Positions 1-9,954 of a DNA stretch of 64,000 bases are shown piece after piece; position 1 is the stretch's first letter; each line of letters opens with the position of its first letter. Origin of the DNA: Atrina japonica (lineage: Eukaryota > Mollusca > Bivalvia > Pterioida > Pinnidae); the NCBI GenBank assembly GCA_030159075.1, contig BROG01000298.1:582001-646000 (forward strand), in the 5' to 3' direction. Both the position numbers and the translations under genes were made by a program. The notes below the pieces were generated by a model. The model did no database searches. It saw only the letters and a program-made list of their open reading frames with translations, and was not told where the DNA came from.

Positions 1-488
1 TTTCAAATGGTTACCAGGCAGGGTTGGAGTACCACCAACACTTTGAGTGATCGTATTGAAAAATTGTATTTTTATTTCCGTATTGTTGTTTGTAAAATTA
101 GCGTATTAAATGAATATGTACAGATATAGATAATATGCATAGTAAAATATCTCTGAGACATGTCACCAGCTAGAATATTTATTCTGACCGGGGTTTAGTC
201 TTAGTGACATGGCTTGGTCAAGTAACCTAGAGATATTGAAATTAATACTGAAATAAATAAAATACGCTTCCTAGCTACCTAAGATAGGATAGAAGAGTGA
301 TTAGAATAAATAAATTTAGCCTTATTGTGATTGTGGTTAGGCGTGTTTTTGTGTTTGATATTAGGGACCTGCCTGCGCCACCCTCCACTATTTGGACAAG
401 CCAGCTGCTAACCGTGAGGTCGTACCGCTTTTCAAATGGTTATAGGCAGGGTTGGAACACCAACATTTGAATGATAGTATAATATTAA
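1..488. repeat. Diverged direct repeat of about 430 bp period
   Basis: The stretch at 1-60 recurs at about 429-488 with small indels; both contain a core reading TTCAAATGGTTA followed by GGCAGGGTTGGA. Similar matches follow around 140-240 and 545-610. This looks like two diverged copies of a unit cut by the window edge. I see no gene in it. Confidence 0.5.
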
Positions 489-1146
489 AAAAGTTTTACT
501 AAATAGATAGCCGTCATGAATAATTAAATGATTTAATATTGTATCTGCTATGACATGCGTCAGGGCTAGTTATAGCGGTTCTGACCTGTCTAGTCGTAGA
601 CACATGCCATGTTTGAGATTAAACCAATATTGGAAGTAGCATTGACGGTTTAGAAAATAAAAAAAAAAAAATTTATCAACAGTGAAATGTAAATTAGAAC
701 AATAAAATTAATGAAATTATTGACTAATGAAATATTACTGCTCCGGGGAAGATGCACCGGGCAGAAGTAAGGACATTAATATAAAAATCAATAATCAGTC
801 CTATCTAGTTGTGTATTTTGCCTATAGATGTTGCGAACCAATCGACGGCCTCGTACTAGGTAGTGTGTAGGCACTGCTGATATTTAATGGTGTTTACGTT
901 GACGTTCGCAATGACCTGGTTTCATCTGAGGCAAAAGAGAAACTGTGAATGTACTAATAACCTACTCTAATTGAATGCAGGTGAATGCGATGATTAATGC
1001 AATGCTTGCTGAAGGATTTATTGATTATATTTTATCCATATAACCTGAATTAGAGATAAATTTGATGAGTCCCTCGAACGCTGGTGATTTTAAGCTATCC
1101 GGTGGATTTAAGATATCTCTTTTATGTAGGGTGTCTAGACCCTAGT

Positions 1147-1912
1147 CTATTGTAGTGTGTGTGTAATTTCCCCACGATGGAGATTGTGAAGTGGGCATTC
1201 CATAATGAAGAAGAACTGTTTCCTTACTGTGGCCACAGGACACTGAGGTCCTTGCTTAAATACGTATTGGCCTAGCTCGCCATTCAGTAAGGTTCTACCT
1301 AACCTGAGTCTAGAAAAAAACCTTATTCCAGTAGACACTTTTAGAGTACTGTATAGGGGTATGGTTGGGATTAGGTTTGAGCGTTTTGATGAAAAGGTTA
1401 GTGTTGTTGTATTTTTCTGTATTTTTTTGGTGAATGATTTGTCGAATAAGTGTGTATGCTTCTGTTACACCTAGCTGTGTATGACAATCTATTCCATTGT
1501 TTTGGACTGCTTGTTTTGCTAATGAATCCACAGCCTCGTTACCCCTAATACCTACGTGGGCTGGGATCCATTCTAGATGTACCTGAATTTTTTTAGCCAT
1601 TAATTTATGGATATTGAAAATATTTCATTTAGTATGTCTGGCCTACTACTGTTCTTTGTGATCAGAGATTGGAGGGCGCTCAATGAGTCACTCAAGAGTA
1701 CTACCTTTCGATAGCTCTTGTCTTTTATGTAATCAAGAGCCTCATTGATTGCTACCAATTCTGTTGTATAGACTGAAATGTGATCTGTACATCTATAACC
1801 GTCTCCGTAGTCATCTGAGGGGTCACTGAACTATAGGCGGCTCCAGTCTGGCCTGAGTTTGGATCTTTGGAGCCGTCTGTGAAAATGCGGTGGAAATCTG
1901 GGTATTTATTAT
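1147..1912 (-). pseudogene. RNase H and C-terminal zinc-knuckle tail of a non-LTR retrotransposon
   Basis: Read on the - strand, this stretch gives the C-terminal part of an ORF2 polyprotein. Visible pieces in order are IFTDGSKD (first RNase H Asp, near 1890), TTELVAINEAL (the Glu), VVLLSDSLSALQSL (second Asp) and WIPAHVGIRGNEAVDSLA (His/Asn/Asp motif, near 1530-1570). Beyond the RNase H domain comes an arginine/leucine-rich RLRLGRTLLNGELG segment with Cys residues, as in the terminal region of Jockey/I-type elements. A frameshift near 1840, an in-frame stop near 1602 and a further frame change near 1310-1340 break it. It is 5'-truncated: reverse transcriptase is absent and a different transposon begins at 1950. 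RNase H degrades the RNA strand during element copying; this copy is dead. The clade (I, Nimb or Jockey group) is an inference. Confidence 0.8.
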
Positions 1913-1949
1913 CTAGATATTCCACATATTTGCACCAGAATGTGTCATT

Positions 1950-2283
1950 ATGGACTTTGAGACCGCATCTAGAAATGCAATTACAACAGTATTTCCGAAT
2001 GTGAGTTTGAAAGGATGTCTTTCACTATGCACAATGTGTTTGGCGGAAAACACAGAACTGTGGATTAGCAGTACCATACAAAGAAAATGACAATATAAAA
2101 CAACTAGTCCGACGTGCAGCAGTGTTACCATTAGTGCCCATTCCACAAGTTGAGGATGTGTGGTTCCAAGCCCTGGAAGACAATACAGACAACAGTGATG
2201 CCGTGACACAGTTCACAGATTATATAACAGAAAAGTGGGTCGATAAAATATTATATATATATTTTATTTATTTTTTCTATTAA
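1950..2283 (+). pseudogene. Fragment of a Mutator-like (MULE) transposase
   Basis: On the + strand the sequence reads MDFETASRNAITTVFPNVSLKGC, then after a one-base shift near 2018 YAQCVWRKTQNCGLAVPY, then LVRRAAVLPLVPIPQVEDVWFQAL and FTDYITEKWVD before a stop at 2281. The order Asp-Phe-Glu, FP-GC-F/H-AQ-W-R and a following L-A-L-P---V---F-AL helix is the pattern of the C-terminal half of MULE transposases, including the third catalytic region and the helical tail. N-terminal DDE residues are missing, so it is a truncated relic of about 110 residues. It lies tail-to-head against the retrotransposon fragment below it, which suggests one inserted into the other. Family assignment rests on motif memory, not a search. 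Confidence 0.6.
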
Positions 2284-2896
2284 ACCACTGCATATGAAAT
2301 AACTCTCAACAAATTGACAGATTTACCTGGAATAATTATATAGTCCCCATGGAAGAGGCCCCAATCAATTAAATAATTGCAATAAAAACAATGGCAAAGT
2401 CTCACCTAGCCTACATGAATTTAATTACCTGTATGTACCTGAAATCCAAAATGTTGGCTAAGTGAGAAGACACCACCCAGATAGTCATAGACTACTTCTG
2501 TTTTTAACTGTTGTAAGCGAATTATAAAAAAAAAACAATTAAACACCAGCTTTTTTTTATATGTATCAAATAATAACATGGATGGTCTTTTACAAGAAAA
2601 AAGTTGTACAATGCAAATTAATATAACAAATTACTGCGTGCAGTGATTTAGTTTAGCCTGGGATTTTGACCCAATCATACTTTGTCGATAGGTATATACT
2701 GACAGCGTTAACATCAGTGAGCATTGTAAGTTTATAATTGTCTGCAGAAAGCTCATCATATCCAGTATATAATGTGTCTGATTGAAAAACCTATCAAAAT
2801 TGTGTCAAAGCTAAAAGATAATACGTACCCCTACATCAGCATATTATATCACATGACTTTCCTTATAAACTGTACAATACGCACGAGTAGAATATC
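2284..2896. other. Non-coding spacer
   Basis: AT-rich sequence with short homopolymer runs (an A run near 2527 and a T run near 2550). I see no gene, RNA or clear repeat here. Confidence 0.5.
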
Positions 2897-3656
2897 CATA
2901 TTGGAAGGCGAAAAGACGATAATTAGCGGGGCGAAAAGACGATAAATGGTCGGACGAAAAGACGATAATTAGAGGGTTGTCGATGCGAAAAGACGATAAT
3001 TAGCGGGGCGAAAAGACGATAATTAGCGTAGCGAATTATTTTTTACCGCTATATAGCGACTTCATGTTTTCGTTATTTCGCGTTCGATAGTATCGGTTTT
3101 TTTCGTTATGTTGCTGCCAAAAGACGATAATTAGCGGGGCGAAAAGACGATAAATGGCCGGACGAAAAGACGATAATTAGAGGGTTGTCGATGCGAAAAG
3201 ACGATAATTAGCGGGGCGAAAAGACGATTATTAGCGGGGCGAAAAGACGATAATTAGCGTAGCGAATTATTTTGTACCGCTATATAGCGACTTCATGTTT
3301 TCGTTATTTCGCGTTCGATAGTATCGTTTTTTTTTTCGTTATGTTGCTGCCAAAAGACGATAATTAGCGGGACGAAAAGACGATAAATGGCCGGAAGAAA
3401 AGACGATAATTAGAGGGTTGTCGATGCGAAAAGACGATAATTAGCGGGGCGAAAAGACGATAATTAGCGGGGCGAATTATTTTGTACCGCTATATAGCGA
3501 CTTCATGTTTTCGTTATTTCGCGTTCGATAGTATCGTGTTTTTTTTTCGTTATGTTGCTGCCAAAAGACGATAATTAGCGTGGCGAAAAGACGATAATTA
3601 TCGTTATATCGCTGCAACAAAGCGAAATAACGAAATGGCAGAAATCAGCCACCATA
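2897..3656. repeat. Minisatellite of GCGAAAAGACGATAATTAGC units with a larger period of about 230 bp
   Basis: The short unit GCGAAAAGACGATAATTAGCG, with variants (AAATGGCCGGAC, AGAGGGTTGTCGAT), is repeated many times. The short-unit blocks alternate with a longer AT-rich spacer containing TACCGCTATATAGCGAC and TTCGCGTTCGATAGTATCG. The composite unit occurs about three times, near 2900-3130, 3130-3360 and 3360-3590. The array ends at 3631-3656 in a sequence nearly identical to the terminal inverted repeat of the element at 13404-14874, so it may be the core of a related non-autonomous transposon whose left end I cannot find. No coding potential is evident. Confidence 0.75.
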
Positions 3657-3794
3657 CTCATTAGATACTGTTTTAGTAGGAACGTCAGTGTAATTTTAAT
3701 GTTAAGCTTTATTGGTAAAATTCATATTCGCCAAGAAAAGGTTCAGAAGACCCCACCCCGCCGCCAGGTTTGGATGTCTATTAAAATCAAAATT
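3657..3794. other. Non-coding spacer
   Basis: Short AT-rich spacer between the minisatellite and the left target-site duplication of the LINE. Nothing recognised. Confidence 0.4.
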
Positions 3795-3911
3795 AATACA
3801 GACTAAATCGAATCAGCATGGTACTACAATGGCTCAATCTATGGAAGTACTGGACAACATCGTCACAAATTTGACATTTACGATGACATTGACCAGAAAT
3901 TGAGGCACTAA

Positions 3912-4112
3912 CTTTTGTTTTTTGTTTTTTCTCTGTGTTTTCGTCATGGATTACTTTAATTTGTGCAAAATGTGGTTGGATATACATTTATGTTATAAGC
4001 CAAATTCCAAAAATAACACTAACTTTTTTCTTCGCATTCTTTGTCATGGATTACTCTAATGTCTACACAATATGTTTGGAATATACATTTATGTTGTAAA
4101 CCAAATTTCGAA
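3912..4112. repeat. Tandem duplication in the LINE 5' region
   Basis: Two diverged copies of a unit of about 105-115 bp lie side by side. Each contains GTCATGGATTACT and a later ATATACATTTATGTTGTAA-like stretch ending in CCAAATT. Tandem monomers are common in LINE 5' UTRs and can hold promoter activity; that role here is an inference. Confidence 0.55.
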
Positions 4113-4932
4113 CAACGAGAGCATGTGTTAAGCTACAAACTTTATCCAAAATCCTGACTCTGGGATATTGATCTAATATTGTTCAAGGTACACCACTTAT
4201 ATAAGGTAGGCCCTATATAATCAAACTAGCTTCGCCATTTTAATCATTTACTTGTTTGCATGTTTTGTTATCTTTTTCTCCTCTTTCCTATCTTCTTTCT
4301 TCTCCCTGTCTATTTGTCACTTTTATATGTACATTATGAAATCAAATGCATACCAGTGTACATGTACCATATCCTTTGTACAATACACAATTATTTACAA
4401 ACAAATTTCAACAAAATATTTGTATACATGTCTCATATCTGTGACTTAAATAAGGTAAACACAATACCTTTATATCTAAGTTCTCTGTACCTCTTATGTA
4501 CATGTATGTGTGTACAATGTGTTTTACTACATTGTATCTAGTGCTTCAATGTTTTTTATTTATCTAGTTCCTGACACCACTAATACTTCATATTTCAGAC
4601 AGTAATTATTGTCTATAATTATCAATCTTACTGGTGGATATACATGTATATATTCATTTCAATATGTATATGCATGTGTGTATGTGTATATGTATGTATG
4701 TACATGTATGTGTGTGTGTGTGTATGTACATGTATGTATATATATATGTGTGTATGTTTACTATATGAAGTAATGTGTATTTATATAATGTTGTGCTTAC
4801 ATGTGTAACTAACGGTAAATTTTTCTGCTTTATTTACAAATGTTAAATACTGTATATATTTAGTATAAATTAAGGATGAACCTGAAAATATTGATGAAAT
4901 TGTCTATTTTTTGTCAAATAATCACATGAACT
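4113..4932. other. Non-coding, TG/TA-rich LINE 5' region
   Basis: Low-complexity AT-rich sequence with TATG/TGTATG-type repeats near 4640-4760. The short open frames at 4252-4541 read through T-rich and CTTT-rich sequence and look accidental. No ORF1-like coding signal (coiled coil, RRM or zinc knuckle) was seen. Confidence 0.45.
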
Positions 4933-7900
4933 ATGTCCAACAAAATTAGTATTATTTCAGTAAATTGCCAAGGTTTAGGAACCCCTAGTAAAAGAAAAAG
5001 ATGTTCTTAATTTCTATAAAAGTAAAGGTTACAGTATTGTTTGCTTACAAGACACACATTTTGCAGAGAAAGAACAACAATATATTGAAGCCCAGTGGGG
5101 TTATACATGTCTTTTTAATTCTTATACTTCTAACTCTAGGGGGGTTGCCTTATGTTTTAATAACAATTTTGAACTAAAAATTCATCAAAAAAGAACTGAA
5201 CCAGGAGGTAATCTCATAGCAGTGGATATCAATATTGATAATACCAGATTAACATTGATAAATTTATACGGTCCTAATAATGATAAACCCGAATTTTATG
5301 AAAAAATTAGACAAATTCTTTCAGATTTTGATAACACTTTCTGTGTAATTTGTGGTGACTTCAATATTGCTATTAATCAAAACCTAGATACATACAACTA
5401 CATTAATGTCAATAATCCTAAAGCTAAAGAAACTTTATTAGATATTATGGGGGATTACAATCTTGTTGATTACTTTAGAATACTAAACCCTAATAAAAAA
5501 GTATATACATGGAGAAAAGTTAACCCTTTAAAACAAGCTAGGCTGGACTATTTTCTGTTATCTGATAATCTCACAAATTTTGTTGAAAATATTAAGATCA
5601 ATTTTGGATACAGATCAGACCACTCATCAGTTCTATTAGAATTAAAATTGAATCATTTTAAAAGGGGTAAAGGATTATGGAAATTCAATAATAATTTGCT
5701 TAAGGATGAGAATTATATTAAAAAAGTAAAAGAAATTATTGCATTAACAGTACAGCAATATTCAATAATGCCAAAGACAATTTAACAAGTATCCCATATC
5801 AAAATATACAATTTACTATTTCTAATCATCTTTTCCTTGAAACTCTTTTAATGGAAATAAGAGGAATGACTATTTCATACTCAAGCTTTAAAAATAAAGA
5901 AAGAACAAAAAATGAAAAAGATCTCACTGAAAAAATAATAAAATAGAGGCAAACTTAAGGTCTTTGAATGATGTTCAAAATTTAGGGGAATATAAAACTC
6001 AATTAGAAAACGTAAGAAAAGAAAAACTGAAGGGGTCAATGATAAGAGCAAAAGCCAAGTGGATTGATGAAGGCGAAAAACCAAGTAAATATTTTCTGAG
6101 TTTAGAATCTAGAAATTTTACCAATAAAACAATTCAAAGAGTAGAACTTGAAAATGGGAACATAGTATTAGAACAAGATGAAATATTAAAAGAGATAAAA
6201 AACTTCTATGAATATTTATACTCTAGTAAAGAGGAAAACATAAATAATATAGATCTAAAAACTTTTCTGGGAAATTATGAATGCAAAAAACTAAATGATG
6301 AGGATTTAGGGGGACGAGCAGGAAGTTGCAAAAGTTTTAAAAAATATGAAAAATGATAAGTCACCAGGTTCAGATGGATTTTCTGCAGAATTTTTTAAAT
6401 ATTTTTGGTGTGATATTAAATGCTTTATTATAAGAGCTATAAATAGCATCTATGAAAACAAAAAATTACCAGTAAGCCAAAGGCTAGGGATAATTACCTG
6501 CTTGCCAAAGGGAGATAAACCACGTCAATTTCTAAAAAACTGGCGTCCAATTACTTTGTTGAATGTTTTATATAAAATAATCTCTGGATGTGTAAGCTTG
6601 AGAATTAAAAGTGTACTTCAATTTCTTATTTCTTATACTCAAACTGGTTTTCTAAGTGGAAGATACATAGGCGAAAATACACGACTTCTGTTTGATATAA
6701 TGAATTACACTGAAATGCATAACATACCTGGACAATTAATTTTAGTAGATTTTGAAAAAGCCTTTGATTCTGTTGCCTGGTCCTTTATTTTTAAAAGTCT
6801 TAGAATTTTTTGGTTTTAATAGAAATATTATTGATTGGATAAAAATTCTTAATACTGAAATAAAAGCCGCAGTAAATTTTATCAGAGCAACTTGATATTT
6901 GTCGCGGTTGTCGTCAGGGGGACCCAGTGGCACCATATATTTTCCTACTATGTGCGGAAGTCCTTGCAATTTGCATAAAAAATAATGATAACATTAAAGG
7001 TATACAAATAAATAATAAAGAATTTGTTATTTCCAATATGCAGATGATACAGTACTTTTCCTGGATGGTTCTGAAACATCTCTATTTGAAGCCTTGAATT
7101 GCTTGGAGAATTTTGCAAAAATGTCAGGTCTCTACATAAATAGTTCCAAAACAAAAATCATATGGATTGGTTCCAAAAAACAGTAAAGAAATTTTTCATC
7201 ATGACAAATGGAAATTAGAATGGGGTGATACCAAATTCAATTCTCTAGGGATAGAATTTTCAGTAAACCTATCTGAAATAGCAAAATTAAATTTTGATAA
7301 ACAAGTATTAAAGATCAAACAGCAAATCAAACACTGGGGTCGCAGAATTCTGACACCAATAGTAAAATAACAGTATTAAAATCCTTACTCATACCTAAAC
7401 TGAACCATTTATTTATTGCTCTACCTAACCCAACAGAAAATTTTTTAAAAGCTCTGCACACAGAATTCTTCAATTTTATATGGAGCTCTAAGGTGGATAA
7501 AATTAAGAGGGGTTAATCCTGCAAAATAAAGAAGACGGAGGTTTAGAAATGATAAATCTAAATAAATGCATACCTGCTTTAAAATGTACATGGATAAGGA
7601 GATTAATTACTTGTAGCCAAGACAACCCATGGAACAATATTTTAAATGCTACATATAACAAAAATGTATCTAAATATATTGCTGAATATGGAGATGATAT
7701 GATAGAAACTCTTATAAAATCCAATAAAAATGCTTTTTGGAATGATGTATTCTATGCCTGGAAAACCATTCTAAATAAACAAAACAATAAAGTGTCATCT
7801 GTTTCAGAATTTTGTAAAATGCCATTATTTTATAATAACTTACTAAAAATAGATAAAAAGAGTATTTCTATTCAAACTTGGTACAGCAAAGGTGTTAGGT

Positions 7901-8716
7901 TTGTTAATGATATGTTTGCGAAAGATGGCACACTACTAACAAAGTCTGGTTTTGAAATAAAATTTAATATACAATCAATATGTTTCCTAAAATATCATGC
8001 TATCTTAAGAAGTATTAGAGCATTTATAAAACTGAATAACCTTGAACATGATACTCCAATCTCTAATATACCATTCATACCATATCATCTGCAATTTATA
8101 CTAAAGAACTGTAAAGGATGTAAAGATATGTATAAAATACTAAGGGACAAAACACTATCTCCAACAGCTATTCAAAAATGGAATTCAAAAATGGAATAAT
8201 ATACTTTTAAATAACATTGACCACAATAACTGGCAAAAAATTTACAAACTTCCCTACAAAATCACAAATGACACATCCCTTCATTGGCTACAGTATCAAA
8301 TCCTACACAGAATACTACCTACAAAACAATATTTGAAGAAAATTAAAGAAAATTGAAAATGATTATTGTGAGTTCTGTGGCGAGGAATCTGAGGATTTAA
8401 TACATGTATTTTTTTATTGTAATTTTGTCACAGTCCTTTGGAAAAAATTATCAGACATAATAAAAATTAAAACAAATATTTCAATAGAATTTACATTATA
8501 TGATATAATTTTTGGAATTACAAATCCATTAAATTACATAATTTTAGCAAGTAAACAATATATTTACTACTCCTCAAAGAGAAAAAATATGATCGTCTTC
8601 AAAATTTTTTAAATCATCATTTTCAAGCTGAACAATTCAGTGCCAAAAAAAATTCAAATTTTTGCAAATTCCAAAGAAGTTGGATAGACTGGAAAGGTAT
8701 ATTCAGTACAGAGTAA
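4933..8716 (+). pseudogene. LINE ORF2: AP-type endonuclease, reverse transcriptase and C-terminal zinc knuckle (broken)
   Basis: The protein starts MSNKISIISVNCQGLG, the first motif of an apurinic-type endonuclease, and shifts frame near 5005. It continues with QDTHF, NLYGPN, CGDFNI (near 5352), RLDYFLLSD and RSDHSSVLLEL (near 5612-5645), the full set of endonuclease motifs. Reverse transcriptase follows: KSPGSDGFSAEFF (near 6358), a WRPITLLNVLYKI block (near 6541), the motif A Asp in LVDFEKAFDSV (near 6745) and QYADDTVLF (near 7034). A thumb and linker region precedes a Cys-x2-Cys...His...Cys knuckle (YCEFCGEE, HVFFYC; near 8364-8422). The reading frame ends RSWIDWKGIFSTE at 8716. Frameshifts or stops near 5005, 5785, 6340, 6819, 7170, 7369, 8197 and 8350 break it. 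ORF2 nicks DNA and copies the element RNA into the nick. L1/Tx1 grouping is from the single-ORF2 layout and motif style. Confidence 0.85.
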
Positions 8717-9194
8717 CTTTTTTTTTTTTTTTTTTTTTTTTTCCCACAGATTTAAGCATTATGGTGTGTTAAAAAAATATGAGACATAATGCATCTATAT
8801 ATATATATAAATGAACCTCTGTAAATGTCTAGATGATATATGAGGCTGTATAAATGTATGTAATGTATATGTAAATATTACTAAACATATATATGTATGT
8901 GTATGTGAATATCCTAAAATATTTTGAAGTCTCCCTTTTTTCTATCTTCTTTCCTTCCACCTATGAACAAAAGTGTGAATGTAAGTGATCTAGAGTAAAT
9001 GTGGAGTGAAAGCCAGCCAAGCTCTATACTCCCTAGCCAGGTGGAATGTATAGGAGCATGTAAAATCCTGGCTTTATACTCAGAATAAATGTAATATTAA
9101 AAAAAAAAAAAAAAAAAAAAAATACAGACTAAATTTAATTCAAATAAAATTTAATGTCCTCCAAAACGAAGTATCTGTATGCGAAAAAAACCCC

Positions 9195-9455
9195 AGTAAA
9201 ACACTCAAAATTCACAAATTTTCGGCCACTTGGCCTTTATCAAGTGAAAGACGACAATATGTATATCAGTTACATAGTATTAAGTCTACACAATACAAAG
9301 CTTCAGTCCAAAATTGGCCGAAAATTTGTGAATTATGATATTAAGCACTGGTGCTTTGTATTGTGCAGACTTAATACTATGTAACTGATAAACATATTGT
9401 CGTCTTTCACTTGATAACTGCCAAGTGTCCGAAAACTTGTGAATTTTGATTGTTT
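9195..9455. repeat. Inverted repeat (hairpin) of about 100 bp arms
   Basis: The left arm, about 9200-9301, runs from CAAAATTCACAAATTTTCGG to CACAATACAAAGC. It is repeated in reverse complement at about 9352-9454 with a few mismatches, separated by about 50 bp that still contain part of the motif (GGCCGAAAATTTGTGAATT). It could be a foldback or MITE relic. The short open frames inside are mirror images of each other and not genes. Confidence 0.75.
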
Positions 9456-9756
9456 TACCGAAAATGAAATTCATCTGCCCACAACTTTCTGCCTATTCTT
9501 ACGCTATTAACAATTCAGATCACCGACTTTGAGCAGTTTTTGCGAGATTTGTCCCAGTTTTAATAATGTGCCATATCCTCGATGTAGATGAATTTAATTT
9601 AATGTATATTGATTTTGATTTTATTAGACAACATCCAATGCAACGAGCGCCTGTGGCTAACAGTGACTGAATTAAAAGCGGAAATGGACTCAGCACCCCG
9701 CTCTATGTCAGACTACGTTCAGTATCGAGTGACACTGATATCACCAGGACGTAAGA

Positions 9757-9954
9757 ATGTCAGGGATACCACTGGGACAAACAATTATTGTAAAATGTTT
9801 GTCAATATTTATCAATTGTTTAGTTTTATTGTTTCTCATTTTCCATCCAGTACGGACAATGAAAGCTATTTTGAAAAAGAAGCCGAAACGAGATGCTATG
9901 CCTGAAGTCCTAAATGACCCCACCTTGGGTAGTCATGGATTTTTACACTTAAAG
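9757..9954 (+). CDS. EPHX4-like: Epoxide hydrolase exon 1 (start, signal anchor)
   Basis: The ATG at 9757 opens MSGIPLGQTIIVKC, a hydrophobic helix CLSIFINCLVLLFLIF, a basic stretch and DPTLGSHGFLHLK, ending at AAG|GTGAGA. The last segment is the typical lead-in to the hydrolase fold and joins in phase 0 to DVKIHYVASGE in exon 2. A longer frame overlapping from 9609 in another register was judged spurious. Confidence 0.8.

Larger units (their letters stand above)
3795..9134 (+). mobile_element. L1/Tx1-like LINE, near full length, with 14 bp target-site duplication
   Basis: A LINE inserted in the + orientation. The 14-mer AATACAGACTAAAT occurs at 3795-3808 and again at 9121-9134, the second copy directly following the terminal poly(A) (9099-9122). 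This is the expected layout of a target-primed insertion, so the element should be 3809 to about 9122, some 5.3 kb. It has a non-coding 5' region of about 1.1 kb, a broken ORF2 (4933-8716), a T-run at 8718-8742, a 3' UTR and an AATAAA shortly before the poly(A). I find no convincing ORF1. Decay of ORF2 shows the copy is inactive. Confidence 0.75.

Noticed and set aside
1913..2216. Two - strand frames of 98 and 63 codons
   Set aside because: Antisense of the better supported MULE transposase reading on the + strand.
2897..3620. CRISPR-like regular repeats
   Set aside because: Repeat units are contiguous or separated by the same spacer sequence rather than unique spacers; this is a eukaryotic minisatellite.
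9609..9905. 98-codon frame overlapping epoxide hydrolase exon 1
   Set aside because: It is in a different register, lacks hydrolase-type sequence and does not join exon 2; the 9757 start gives the signal anchor and the conserved lead-in.
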